DNA from: Candidatus Diapherotrites archaeon
GTDB lineage: Archaea; Iainarchaeota; Iainarchaeia; Iainarchaeales; 1-14-0-10-31-34
Direction of reading: 5' to 3'
Assembly (NCBI GenBank): GCA_040755695.1
Contig: JBFMAK010000004.1
Location: 98,112-154,759 of the forward strand
Length of the DNA stretch: 56,648 bases
The notes under the pieces are model-generated. The model worked only from the letters and a program-made list of their open reading frames with translations. It made no database searches and was not told the DNA's origin. The translations under genes and the position numbers were made by a program. Position 1 is the first letter of the stretch. Each line of letters begins with the position of its first letter. Positions 7,590 to 15,051 of this stretch are shown one piece after another.

Positions 7590-7970
7590 ATGATTGACTA
7601 CCATGACGTGCAATACTACGACCACATAAGCAAGAAGCTTACAATGCCGCAAATGGAAAAAGCAATGAAATTCGTTTACTTAGACTTAATAAAATATAAC
7701 GGGGACGGAAGCTTCACCTGCAAAGCAATGATTGGATACAACACCAGAAACTACACCTTAAAAAAGCACTCTGAATTTTCTTGGGAGTGCAACTGCCAAG
7801 GCTGGCAGTCAAAACTAAAAAAGTACGAGCATGACGGGAGCGCTTGGCCTTCATGCTCTCACGTCGCAGCATTATACGTCTGGTTCAAGGTAAGATACTC
7901 AAAAGACTGGAATGCAGCACAAGAAGAAGCCCAAAAAATGCTGAAAGAATTCAGTGAAGGAGGGAATTAA
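7590..7970 (+). CDS. SWIM zinc-finger protein
   Basis: 126 aa. The SWIM pattern CxC...CxH is clear at C67, C69, C89 and H91 ('WECNCQGW...SCSHVAALYVWF'). SWIM fingers mediate DNA or protein contacts in recombination- and transposition-related proteins. Here the domain makes up most of the protein, with a short helical tail. The start ATG 7590 lies 3 bp after the upstream frame ends. The role in the virus is unknown. Confidence 0.75.
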   Translation: MIDYHDVQYYDHISKKLTMPQMEKAMKFVYLDLIKYNGDGSFTCKAMIGYNTRNYTLKKHSEFSWECNCQGWQSKLKKYEHDGSAWPSCSHVAALYVWFKVRYSKDWNAAQEEAQKMLKEFSEGGN

Positions 7971-8126
7971 ATGGAAGAAATTGAAATTGAAATAGGAAAA
8001 ATTAAACCTAATCCATTCAAGAAATTCATTAATAAAGGGAAGCTATACGAAGAAATAATTGAAAAATTAATGGAAGGATACCAGTAGACAACCTTTCACG
8101 AAAACTTGCTGGCAAGAAAAAACTAA
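7971..8126 (+). pseudogene. ParB N-terminal remnant with in-frame TAG
   Basis: ATG 7971 opens a 38-aa frame ('EIEIGKIKPNPF...') resembling the first strand and helix of ParB/sulfiredoxin-fold proteins. It stops at TAG 8085-8087. The same frame continues after the stop with 'TTFHENLLARK', the next expected ParB element, then ends at TAA 8124-8126. The catalytic or CTP-binding part is absent. It may be a decayed gene or a functional 38-aa peptide. It starts directly after the SWIM gene's stop. Confidence 0.5.
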
Positions 8127-8177
8127 AACTTTACTCAAAGAAAAAATAATTCAATAAAAAAAGGAGGGATTTTTTTG

Positions 8178-8291
8178 ATGGCGAGGAAAGCAGGAAAAAT
8201 TACGGCAGCACTGTGCCCGAAATGCGGTCAAACAATGGACAAAATTGAGGGTTGGGTTTGCAGTAAATGCGGAAAAAAAACAAAGAAGTGA
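8178..8291 (+). CDS. 37-aa zinc-ribbon protein
   Basis: ATG 8178 follows AGGAGGG. The product is a minimal zinc ribbon with CPKCG and CSKCG knuckles 15 residues apart, between basic ends. It has little room for anything but one metal site. Such mini-ribbons in viruses often bind nucleic acid or host proteins; the target here is unknown. Confidence 0.65.
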   Translation: MARKAGKITAALCPKCGQTMDKIEGWVCSKCGKKTKK

Positions 8292-8298
8292 AAAAGAA

Positions 8299-8418
8299 GT
8301 GAAGGAATTAAAAGAGAAAATCTTGCGGAGGCACAATCCTTGCTCTCATTGTTTCTGTGAGGCAAGTTTCATGTTGCCTGACTACAATTTGTTCGCTTGC
8401 GGAAATTGCTTAGATTAA
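8299..8418 (+). CDS. 39-aa cysteine-rich zinc-ribbon-like protein
   Basis: GTG 8299 to TAA 8416-8418. A basic helix is followed by 'NPCSHCFC' and 'FACGNC', a CxxC...CxxC zinc-binding arrangement. It lies 7 bp downstream of another mini zinc ribbon. No family recognised; the GTG start and small size limit certainty. Confidence 0.5.
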   Translation: MKELKEKILRRHNPCSHCFCEASFMLPDYNLFACGNCLD

Positions 8419-8507
8419 GTCATAAGGAAGAAATTGAATTTACCTAACAATACTGTTGTGAAAGTAAGAATAATAAAACAGAACCATTGGAGTGCAAGGT
8501 AAAGAAA

Positions 8508-8636
8508 ATGAACCAAGAAAAAGCAGAAAAGTTGTGCAAGACATTGGAATGCGGAATAAAGAAAGACGACAGAGAACCAGCTCCAAACAAGAAAAGAAGG
8601 CGGTCAAGTGACTCAAGAAGAGTATTATTGCGTTAA
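8508..8636 (+). CDS. 42-aa basic viral mini-protein
   Basis: ATG 8508 to TAA 8634-8636. Charged, strongly basic at the C terminus ('NKKRRRSSDSRRVLLR'). It overlaps the next gene by 29 nt in another frame. No domain is recognised. It could be real or a shadow of the GTG-started gene that follows. Confidence 0.4.
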   Translation: MNQEKAEKLCKTLECGIKKDDREPAPNKKRRRSSDSRRVLLR

Positions 8637-8778
8637 ATGCGGAAAAGAAATAGGTTCAGGCCAGGAACTAAAGCACGAGTTCCATAAGTTGTTTCCTGAC
8701 TGTGATTTAGAGCATGCTAACCTGCATACAGTGCACCGTATCTTGGACGCATTAAAAGAAAAAAACAAGAAGGCTTGA
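8608..8778 (+). CDS. 56-aa zinc-binding viral protein
   Basis: GTG 8608 with an AAGG-type site upstream, stop at 8776-8778. 'YYCVKCGKEI' supplies a CxxC knuckle, and His and Cys residues further on ('KHEFHKLFPDC', 'HANLHTVHR') could complete a zinc site. The next gene begins 14 bp later with its own ribosome-binding site. Function unknown. Confidence 0.55.
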   Translation: MTQEEYYCVKCGKEIGSGQELKHEFHKLFPDCDLEHANLHTVHRILDALKEKNKKA

Positions 8779-8791
8779 AGAAGGTGAATAA

Positions 8792-8980
8792 ATGAATTTT
8801 GTAATTCAATTAAGTTTCTGGGAATTAATTTCTTTACTGGTCGCTTATTTTGTGCTGAAAGTTTTGTATAAGCTAATAGAGGTTTATGTTCTTCTTAGTG
8901 CTCAGTCTTTGGCTTTAAAGAAATTAAACAAGCAAGAACAAAAAAAAGAAGACGAAGTATTCAATGATGAAAATTATTAA
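8792..8980 (+). CDS. Small single-span membrane protein
   Basis: 62 aa with a hydrophobic helix at residues ~5-35 and a charged C-terminal tail ('KKLNKQEQKKEDEV'). GAAGGTGA precedes ATG 8792. It is probably membrane-anchored with the tail on one face. A role such as superinfection control or a membrane platform is speculative. Confidence 0.6.
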   Translation: MNFVIQLSFWELISLLVAYFVLKVLYKLIEVYVLLSAQSLALKKLNKQEQKKEDEVFNDENY

Positions 8981-8998
8981 AAAAAAGAGGCTTTAATA

Positions 8999-9061
8999 AT
9001 GAGTAGATGGTGGTTCGTTGTAGGATTAATTGTAGGCTTCTTTATTGGAATAATACTTTAA
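8999..9061 (+). CDS. 20-aa hydrophobic peptide
   Basis: ATG 8999, sequence 'MSRWWFVVGLIVGFFIGIIL', stop TAA 9059-9061. It is one complete transmembrane helix with a basic N terminus. The upstream GAGG is at reasonable distance. It is so short that it could be fortuitous, but it fits the run of tiny genes. Confidence 0.35.
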   Translation: MSRWWFVVGLIVGFFIGIIL

Positions 9062-9101
9062 TTGAAGCAAGAAGGAAAGCTTTCTTTTTTGAGGTGATTG
9101 A

Positions 9102-9380
9102 ATGACTGGAATTGAATTGAAGACACTGAAAGAGATTATTCCTTGGGATACAAAAGTCGTTAAAGGAGCAAAAAATATTCAAGAAATGTTAGGTAATGTC
9201 TTTTCTGGTAATGACTATGAAAATTCTTATGCAGAATCAAACTTAAGGCAGGAAGCTATTAATTGGATAAAAGAATTCAGAGATTATAAAACAGAACATG
9301 CTTTAAGTTTAGATGAAAGAATTGCAATGACTGGTTGGATTAAGCATTTCTTTAATTTAAAGGAGGAAGACCTAAAATAA
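9102..9380 (+). CDS. Hypothetical viral protein, helical
   Basis: 92 aa, soluble, mixed charge and mostly helical. GAGGTGA precedes ATG 9102. A central Asn/Asp-rich turn ('SGNDYENSYAESN') separates two helical halves. I do not recognise a family. Confidence 0.6.
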   Translation: MTGIELKTLKEIIPWDTKVVKGAKNIQEMLGNVFSGNDYENSYAESNLRQEAINWIKEFRDYKTEHALSLDERIAMTGWIKHFFNLKEEDLK

Positions 9381-9399
9381 AAAAGAAAGTGAATTCCTA

Positions 9400-9609
9400 A
9401 TGCCCGTAAAATTATACTACAAGAAATGTTTTCTGTGCAATAACAAGAAGACCTTAAAGATATTAGACTTCAAGAACGGAAAACACTTGTACTTATGCAA
9501 GGAATGTTTAAATAAAAACAAGAACAAGAAATTAATTGAATTATTCGACAAACACGGCAAAAAAAACAACAACAAATTAATTGTAACAGTATGGTGGACA
9601 GCAAGCTAA
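9400..9609 (+). CDS. Zinc-ribbon viral protein
   Basis: 69 aa. 'CFLCNNKKTL' and 'LYLCKECL' give a CxxC...CxxC zinc ribbon at residues ~10-36. A Lys/Asn-rich linker and short hydrophobic end follow. It is one of several zinc-ribbon proteins in the early block. ATG 9400; target unknown. Confidence 0.6.
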   Translation: MPVKLYYKKCFLCNNKKTLKILDFKNGKHLYLCKECLNKNKNKKLIELFDKHGKKNNNKLIVTVWWTAS

Positions 9610-9677
9610 AACTTGTAGGGCACGAAATCGACTACAACTGGAAAATTAATTTAACAATAAAAAAGAAGTGAAATTCA

Positions 9678-9944
9678 ATGCCATTACAAAAAAAACAAAT
9701 AATCAAAGAATTAATCAAACAGCACCCGCAAGAAAAAAGATACATTAAACTAATAATTAAATCACTACTGCAAACAAAAAAAGAAGGCCTTACAATAAAA
9801 GAAATATTAAACGAACTAAGAATAGAAGGATACCAAGCAACATACGACACAATAAGAAGACACTTATGGGAACTATACAAAGAAAACAAAATCAATAAAT
9901 TCACAGACAAAAAAACCAAGCAAACATACTACTTTCGAATATAA
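9678..9944 (+). CDS. Winged helix-turn-helix regulator
   Basis: 88 aa and highly basic. The sequence 'GLTIKEILNELRIEGYQATY' followed by 'DTIRRHLWELYKENKINK' and a hairpin 'DKKTKQTYYFRI' is a good winged-helix pattern (helix-turn-recognition helix-wing). It ends just before the promoter-like motif at 9974 that starts the packaging operon, so it is a candidate early/late switch regulator. Function inferred from fold and place. Confidence 0.6.
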   Translation: MPLQKKQIIKELIKQHPQEKRYIKLIIKSLLQTKKEGLTIKEILNELRIEGYQATYDTIRRHLWELYKENKINKFTDKKTKQTYYFRI

Positions 9945-9973
9945 ACCTACTTCTTTTTTATTGAATAAAAACC

Positions 9974-9989
9974 TTTATATTTCACTCAC
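9974..9989 (+). promoter_or_regulatory. Promoter-like motif, copy 1 of 4
   Basis: TTTATATTTCACTCAC combines a TATA element with a downstream CACTCAC block. Near-identical copies occur at 12315-12330, 18990-19005 and 30491-30506, each in a gap upstream of a block of genes. This one precedes the ParB-like gene and the terminase genes. Confidence 0.65.
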
Positions 9990-10017
9990 AAGCCTAATTC
10001 TTCTTTAGTGAGAATAT

Positions 10018-10371
10018 CTGATAAAACAATTAAACCCTATAAAGATACCTGAAATTGAATTAGTTAACGTTAATTTATTGAAAGTTGACGGAAGAAACCC
10101 TAATAGAATGATGTCAACACAAAAAAAAGCTTTAAAGAAAAACATTAAAGAATTCGGTTTTATTGTGCCTATTATAACCAATAAAGATTTATTGATTGCT
10201 GACGGAGAACAAAGAATGAATACAGCAATAGAGTTAGGCATGAATGAAGTGCCTGTAATTAAATTGCCTTTAGAAGATGTAGATAGAAGGATTTTAAGGC
10301 AAGTATTAAATAAATTGAAAGGAGAACATGAAAGAGAATTGGATTACCAAGAAGCGAAAAAGAATCAATGA
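10018..10371 (+). CDS. ParB/sulfiredoxin-fold nuclease-like protein
   Basis: The ParB core is clear: 'IPEIELVNVNLLKVDGRNPN', then 'ALKKNIKEFGFIVPIITN', and the 'ADGEQRMNTAIELG' box (GEHR-like). The first strand lies upstream of TTG 10078, so a TTG start would remove part of the fold. The frame is open from 10012 without ATG or GTG; CTG 10018 or a nearby codon may be used. In tailed viruses such domains often precede a DNA methyltransferase, and the following fragments show that this was so here. It stops in an ATGA overlap with the next frame. Confidence 0.7.
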   Translation: MIKQLNPIKIPEIELVNVNLLKVDGRNPNRMMSTQKKALKKNIKEFGFIVPIITNKDLLIADGEQRMNTAIELGMNEVPVIKLPLEDVDRRILRQVLNKLKGEHERELDYQEAKKNQ

Positions 10372-10615
10372 CTTTAATTGAAGCATTTGAAAACAGGCTA
10401 AAAGAAGATGAATTTGATGTATTAAAAGCTTACCAGGAAGCAGGAATTACTATTAAGCCCGAAGAAATATTTCAATTAGGAAATCATAGATTAATGTGCG
10501 GGAATGCGGCAATTAAGGAAAATGTTATGTAATGGAATTGGATCCAAAATACTGTGATGTAATAATTAAGCGATGGGAGCAATTTACCGGCAAGAAAGCA
10601 GTGAAGGTGAATTAA
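10368..10615 (+). pseudogene. Remnant of a DNA methyltransferase (catalytic core deleted)
   Basis: Two short frames abut. Frame 10368-10532 (54 aa) ends in 'EEIFQLGNHRLMCGNA', the linker that opens the methyltransferase domain of ParB-methylase fusions. Frame 10532-10615 (27 aa) reads 'MELDPKYCDVIIKRWEQFTG', the usual last motif of such methylases. The ~130-residue core between them, including DPPY, is missing, so the enzyme must be inactive. They start by ATGA and TAATG overlaps and may still be translated. Confidence 0.75.
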
Positions 10616-10616
10616 A

Positions 10617-11045
10617 TTGAAGCGAACTAAAGAAGAAAAAGAAAAACTAAAACAAGATATTCAATCACTTCAATTAGAAAAAATCAATTACAAAGACATT
10701 TGTAAAGGACTAAAAATTTCAGTGCCAACTTATTACCGAATAAGCAGTCAATTAGCAAAAGAAAACTACAAAATTTTCTTTAAAGAAAGAGAAAAAATAA
10801 TAGCAGAATTCTTTGAATCAAAAAACAATTTAATAAGAGAAGCAAGAAAAAAGTACAGAGAAAAAGACGATTACAGAATAATCTATTTAGTTAATCAAAT
10901 AGAAAACGACACTTTTGACAGACTTCAATCAATAGGCATGATTCCAAGAGAAGCAGAAAAAATTGAATTAGGATTAGGAGAGAGATTATTGAATGCCATC
11001 AAGAAAGCAAGAGAACTCAGACGAATTAACGGAAATAATTCTTAA
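10617..11045 (+). CDS. Terminase small subunit (candidate)
   Basis: 142 aa, TTG start 2 bp after the methylase remnant, with GAAGGTGA upstream. The N-terminal helix-turn-helix ('INYKDICKGLKISVPTYYRI') is followed by a long charged coiled segment and a C-terminal helical part. This is the usual layout of TerS proteins, which recognise packaging sites on viral DNA and recruit TerL. It overlaps terL by 53 nt. The assignment rests on position and layout. Confidence 0.6.
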   Translation: MKRTKEEKEKLKQDIQSLQLEKINYKDICKGLKISVPTYYRISSQLAKENYKIFFKEREKIIAEFFESKNNLIREARKKYREKDDYRIIYLVNQIENDTFDRLQSIGMIPREAEKIELGLGERLLNAIKKARELRRINGNNS

Positions 11046-12300
11046 CCCAATAAAATTCTTTGCCTTCATTACAGGTTATATTCCTACTGACTACCAGCAA
11101 CAAATATTATTAGATGACAATAAACACATAACAGTAAGAGCTTCAAGGCAGTCAGGAAAAACAGAAGTAATAGCAGTAAAAATTCTGCAGAAAGCATTAC
11201 TAATCAATGGATTCAAGACATTAATAATTGCTCCAACAGAAAGGCAAAGCTCAATAGTATTCAATAAAATTGACTCTTACTTAAACCATCACTATTACTT
11301 AAACAAACTGCTTTTACGGCATTCTCACACTTACACTTTATTTGACAATGGAAGCGAAATATATTGTCTGCCAGGAGCAAACCCTGAAACAATTAGAGGG
11401 TATTCTCCTCACATGATTGTAGTGGATGAAGCAGCTTTCGTTAAAGACACAGTTTATACTGCTATTGAACCTTCTATGTCAGCAACAAACGGAACACTAA
11501 TACTAATCAGCACTCCTTTCGGAAAACAAGGACGCTTTTATGACTCTCATGCAAGACTCGATTATTATTCTAAATACCATATTCCTTACAATCAATGCCC
11601 TTTCATTTCAAAAGAATACTTAGAAAAAGAAAAACAATCAAAAACAGAAATGGAATTCCAACAAGAATACGAAGCAGAATTTGTTGAAGAACAAGACACT
11701 TACTTTCCATTACAATTAATTAAGGCCTGCATTGCTGACACAGAAAATCCATTAAAAGAAGAAGGATTTAATTACTACTTAGGCTTAGATCCAGCACGAT
11801 TTGGAACAGACGAAACAGTTTACTGTATTACAAGAACAAAAGATGGTTTATTAATTGAAGTAACAGAATTACAGGCAACAAAAAAGCTTCCAACAACTGA
11901 CGTCATAGGAAGAACTAAAGCATTACACGATAAATACAATTTCAGTAAAATTTACGTTGACGAAACAGGGTTAGGAGCGGGAGCAGTAGATTTACTGAAA
12001 GAATCAGGCCTGCCAATAGAATCAATTACTTTTACGCTTCAATCAAAACAAGAATTATACCAGAACTTGAAGCTATTAATGGAACAAAACAAAATAAAGT
12101 TCTTTGACAACACAAAATTATTATTTCAATTAGCAGAACTTCAATACGAATACACGAGCAACAAACAACTAAAATTACATCACCCAGACAAACTTAACGC
12201 TCACGATGACTATCCTGACGCTTTAGCTTTAAGTGTTGCATTCACAATAATAAGAGAAGGAATCGCTTTACTTAAAGACGAAAAAGAATTAGTATTCTAA
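10993..12300 (+). CDS. terL: Terminase large subunit
   Basis: 435-aa DNA-packaging motor. The ATPase has Walker A 'RASRQSGKTE' (49-58), Walker B 'MIVVDEAAF' (141-149) and coupling motif 'STPFG' (173-177). The RNase H-like nuclease has 'LGLDPARFGTDE' (D266), 'IYVDETGLG' and the C-terminal 'HDDYPDALALS'. All motifs are present, so it looks functional. It overlaps the small subunit gene, as is common. Confidence 0.93.
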   Translation: MPSRKQENSDELTEIILNPIKFFAFITGYIPTDYQQQILLDDNKHITVRASRQSGKTEVIAVKILQKALLINGFKTLIIAPTERQSSIVFNKIDSYLNHHYYLNKLLLRHSHTYTLFDNGSEIYCLPGANPETIRGYSPHMIVVDEAAFVKDTVYTAIEPSMSATNGTLILISTPFGKQGRFYDSHARLDYYSKYHIPYNQCPFISKEYLEKEKQSKTEMEFQQEYEAEFVEEQDTYFPLQLIKACIADTENPLKEEGFNYYLGLDPARFGTDETVYCITRTKDGLLIEVTELQATKKLPTTDVIGRTKALHDKYNFSKIYVDETGLGAGAVDLLKESGLPIESITFTLQSKQELYQNLKLLMEQNKIKFFDNTKLLFQLAELQYEYTSNKQLKLHHPDKLNAHDDYPDALALSVAFTIIREGIALLKDEKELVF

Positions 12301-12310
12301 AAGACACACA

Positions 12311-12331
12311 AAAATTTATATTTCGCTCACG
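12311..12331 (+). promoter_or_regulatory. Promoter-like motif, copy 2 of 4 (21-bp block)
   Basis: Contains TTTATATTTCGCTCAC (12315-12330). The whole 21-bp block is identical to 18986-19006. The TATA element is at 12315-12320. It lies directly after terL and before the structured leader of the portal gene. Confidence 0.7.
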
Positions 12332-12398
12332 TTCTGATTTAATTAGAATTCATTTAATCCCCGAACATAAAAAAAAAAAAGCGAGTACCTAAAAAAGA

Positions 12399-12453
12399 TT
12401 TGAAAAGGGCAGTAGAAGAGAGTCAGCCCTTTAACTCTCTTCTACTTTTCAAA
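12399..12453 (+). ncRNA. Structured portal-gene leader: hairpin/pseudoknot switch
   Basis: The 12-bp stem GTAGAAGAGAGT (12412-12423)/ACTCTCTTCTAC (12434-12445) is extended by TTTGAAAA (12399-12406)/TTTTCAAA (12446-12453). The loop holds GCCCTTT (12426-12432), exactly complementary to AAAGGGC (12404-12410) on the 5' side. That pairing makes an H-type pseudoknot and competes with the outer stem, so two folds exclude each other. The start codon of the portal gene is 5 nt downstream and lacks a clear ribosome-binding site. The leader at 19074-19127 has the same topology. Confidence 0.7.
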
Positions 12454-12458
12454 CGTTT

Positions 12459-14750
12459 ATGAAATTATTTGGATTAGAAATAACAAAAAATGGAACAATT
12501 CAAGCAATAAAAAAACAAGTAGACTCATTAGAAAGCCAGTTAGCTTTAACGAGACCTAATTTAGACGAACTAATGTCAGTCGGCGGAGAAGTAAGAATCC
12601 CTTCATATCCTTTGCCTGCAAGCACATTATACGAAATAAGCTTGTACTCAGACATCTTACGCAACATTCACTTAGCACTAAAAGGAGAAACGTTCAGGAA
12701 CGGTTATTCCTTTAAAACATTATTTGAAGCAAAATGCATTGAATGCGGAAAAGAATTCGATTACAAAGCAATTCAATGCGATGAATGTGCAGGAGAAACA
12801 AGACAGCCATTAAACCTTCAACTACAAAAAATAAAAGAATTCTTAAAGAAATGCAATGAAAACAAGCAGTCATTAATTGAAGTATTAGAACAATTAGAAG
12901 ACGACCTAAACATAATGGATGACGCTTACCTTTTAATCAACAAAAAATATTACTTTAACGAATTAGGAGAAATAATTGCAGCAGACATTAAAGAAATACT
13001 AAGAGTGCCCCCTCACAAAATTTTAATATATGTTGACAGAAAAGGAAATCCAGGAAGAGACTTAGATGGAAGAAAAGTCTATGTTTGCCCTGAACACAGA
13101 ACAGAATTAAAACACGAAAACGGTTACTGCAGTAAATGCCAGAAAAAATTGTATGAAGTCTTTTATGCTTCAAGAAAAGGAAGAGACGGAACAGAACCAG
13201 AAAACTATTACATTGAAGACGAAATAATTCACGTCAGCAAATACTCTCCTTCTCTAAGCTATGGTTTCCCTACAGTTCTAACGATATGGCAGAAAGCAGT
13301 AACCTTAATGAACATGGACAAGTACGTGAAAGACTATTACGGAAAACAAAGGCCTCCAAAAGGCTTATTCTTAGTGAACACAAGAAACAAAGAAGGATTA
13401 GTAAAGACATGGGAAGAACTACTCAAAAACCTTGAAAAAAACCCGCACTTGATCTGGCCTTTAGCAGTCGAATCAAATTCTACTAAAGGACAAGTAGCTC
13501 AATTCATTAACTTCATGCAATCATTAGAAGACATGCAATACATTGAAGCAAGAAACGAAATGAGAAGAACAATAGGAGCATTATACGGAGTAATGCCTTT
13601 ATTTCAAGGAGATACCAGCGTTTCAGGAGGCCTAAACAATGAAGGCCTGCAAATAACAGTAACCAACAGAGCAGTCGAAAGAGGACAAAGAATTTACAAC
13701 GAAAAAATATTCCCAGAACTATTAAGGCAGTTCGGAGTAACTGACTGGAAATTAGAATTAAATCCATCAGAAGAAAAAGACGAAATGGCTGAACTGCAAA
13801 GAGAAAACCTGAAAATCCAGAACGCAAGACTAATGCTTGACATGGGCTTTGACGTTGAATTAACAGAACAAAAAGAATTCAAGTTTTCAGGAGAAGCTTC
13901 AAGACAAGAAATGATTGCCTCTCCTTTAATGCCAGAACAGACAATTCCATCGGAATCAACTCAAAGATTTCAAGGAGAACCAAGCAGTATAAGAATGGCA
14001 TTAGAAGAAATAGAAAAGTTTACAGGAGAAAAAAAAATTCAAGGAAGAGAAAAAGAATTAGAAGAAAAACTATTAAGAGAATTAGAAGAATTCACTGTAG
14101 AATTAGATTACAAGAAAAAACCATCAAAAGAACAACTAAAGAAAACAATAAAAAAGTTAAGTGAAAGATTATCAAAAAAATTAGTGAATGCAAGCGAAAG
14201 AGAACTGAAAAAAATTTACGAGGAAAGCATTAAAGACATAGAAAAACAATTAGGAACAACAATTGGTTTCAGTGAAGTAGACGAAAACGCTTTAAACGTA
14301 ATAAAAAAACAGGAAGTCTTCACTGAAGCATACTCTAACATGAATTCAAGCATATCAAAAAAATTAAACGAAATAATAAGTGAAGCTTACGCTAAACCAG
14401 AAGAATTCACTATAAAAAAAATTATGGACAAAATGAAGGAAACAATAAGCGAAGAAGACTACAAATTAGAAAGAATAGCAAGAACAGAAACAAACCACGT
14501 AAGCAATATTGCCAGAATGAATTCTTACATGAAAGCAGACCCAAAAGGAGAATTCAAATACAAATGGATTGGACCAGATGATTACAGAACAACAGAATTA
14601 TGCAAAGAATTAAAACAAAAAACAAGTAATGGAGTAACACTAAAAGAATTAAAAGAATTAATTAAAAGCACTTCAAACAAGTACGGTTTCGAGGCAAGAG
14701 ATTTTACTCCGCATGTCAATTGTAGACATAGCTATATTCGCAAGGTATGA
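12459..14750 (+). CDS. Portal protein fused to Mu F-like head morphogenesis domain
   Basis: 763 aa. The N-terminal ~500 residues look like a tailed-virus portal, the dodecameric DNA gate. Two zinc-ribbon-like inserts are visible: C93-xx-C96...C107-xx-C110 and C210-xx-H213...C224-xx-C227. A charged helical linker follows. The C terminus carries a Mu gpF-like signature ('RIARTETNHVSNIARMNSY', 'FTPHVNCRHSYIRKV'). Portal-gpF fusions are known; zinc ribbons inside a portal are unusual. ATG 12459 lies just after the pseudoknot leader. The next gene overlaps its stop. Confidence 0.85.
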   Translation: MKLFGLEITKNGTIQAIKKQVDSLESQLALTRPNLDELMSVGGEVRIPSYPLPASTLYEISLYSDILRNIHLALKGETFRNGYSFKTLFEAKCIECGKEFDYKAIQCDECAGETRQPLNLQLQKIKEFLKKCNENKQSLIEVLEQLEDDLNIMDDAYLLINKKYYFNELGEIIAADIKEILRVPPHKILIYVDRKGNPGRDLDGRKVYVCPEHRTELKHENGYCSKCQKKLYEVFYASRKGRDGTEPENYYIEDEIIHVSKYSPSLSYGFPTVLTIWQKAVTLMNMDKYVKDYYGKQRPPKGLFLVNTRNKEGLVKTWEELLKNLEKNPHLIWPLAVESNSTKGQVAQFINFMQSLEDMQYIEARNEMRRTIGALYGVMPLFQGDTSVSGGLNNEGLQITVTNRAVERGQRIYNEKIFPELLRQFGVTDWKLELNPSEEKDEMAELQRENLKIQNARLMLDMGFDVELTEQKEFKFSGEASRQEMIASPLMPEQTIPSESTQRFQGEPSSIRMALEEIEKFTGEKKIQGREKELEEKLLRELEEFTVELDYKKKPSKEQLKKTIKKLSERLSKKLVNASERELKKIYEESIKDIEKQLGTTIGFSEVDENALNVIKKQEVFTEAYSNMNSSISKKLNEIISEAYAKPEEFTIKKIMDKMKETISEEDYKLERIARTETNHVSNIARMNSYMKADPKGEFKYKWIGPDDYRTTELCKELKQKTSNGVTLKELKELIKSTSNKYGFEARDFTPHVNCRHSYIRKV

Positions 14751-15046
14751 GAATGATTGAAAGAAGAGACATTATTAGGCTTTACACTAATTACAAGAGT
14801 TACGAAGAAAACATTAGCATTACAACAACTAAAAACATTGAAATAGATTTAGGAAGAAAAGGAAGAGGAATAATATTAAGAACAGACGCAACAATAACAG
14901 TAAAATTCAATGGAACAGGCAATGACGCAATAACAGTAACAACAACAGATTCCCCGTACATAATGAATGCAAGCGATTACTTTGGAATTCAATCAATTAT
15001 TTTGACTCCATCAACTTCAGCAAACATAAAGTTATTGGTATGGTGA
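14747..15046 (+). CDS. Small beta-rich virion protein
   Basis: 99 aa starting in an ATGA overlap with the portal gene. After a basic N-terminal helix the sequence alternates in beta fashion with many Thr and Ile ('ITTTKNIEIDLG', 'ATITVKFNG'). This is typical of head decoration or small adhesin proteins. It opens a block of surface-type genes. The role is inferred. Confidence 0.6.
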   Translation: MRMIERRDIIRLYTNYKSYEENISITTTKNIEIDLGRKGRGIILRTDATITVKFNGTGNDAITVTTTDSPYIMNASDYFGIQSIILTPSTSANIKLLVW

Positions 15047-15051
15047 AATAA

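Noticed and set aside
9591-9750. Frame from ATG 9591 overlapping two genes
   Set aside because: It overlaps the zinc-ribbon gene end and much of the winged-helix gene, with no ribosome-binding site of its own.
9591-12300. tRNA or rRNA genes inside the provirus
   Set aside because: No cloverleaf-compatible segment was found; apparent T-loop-like strings lacked partner stems.
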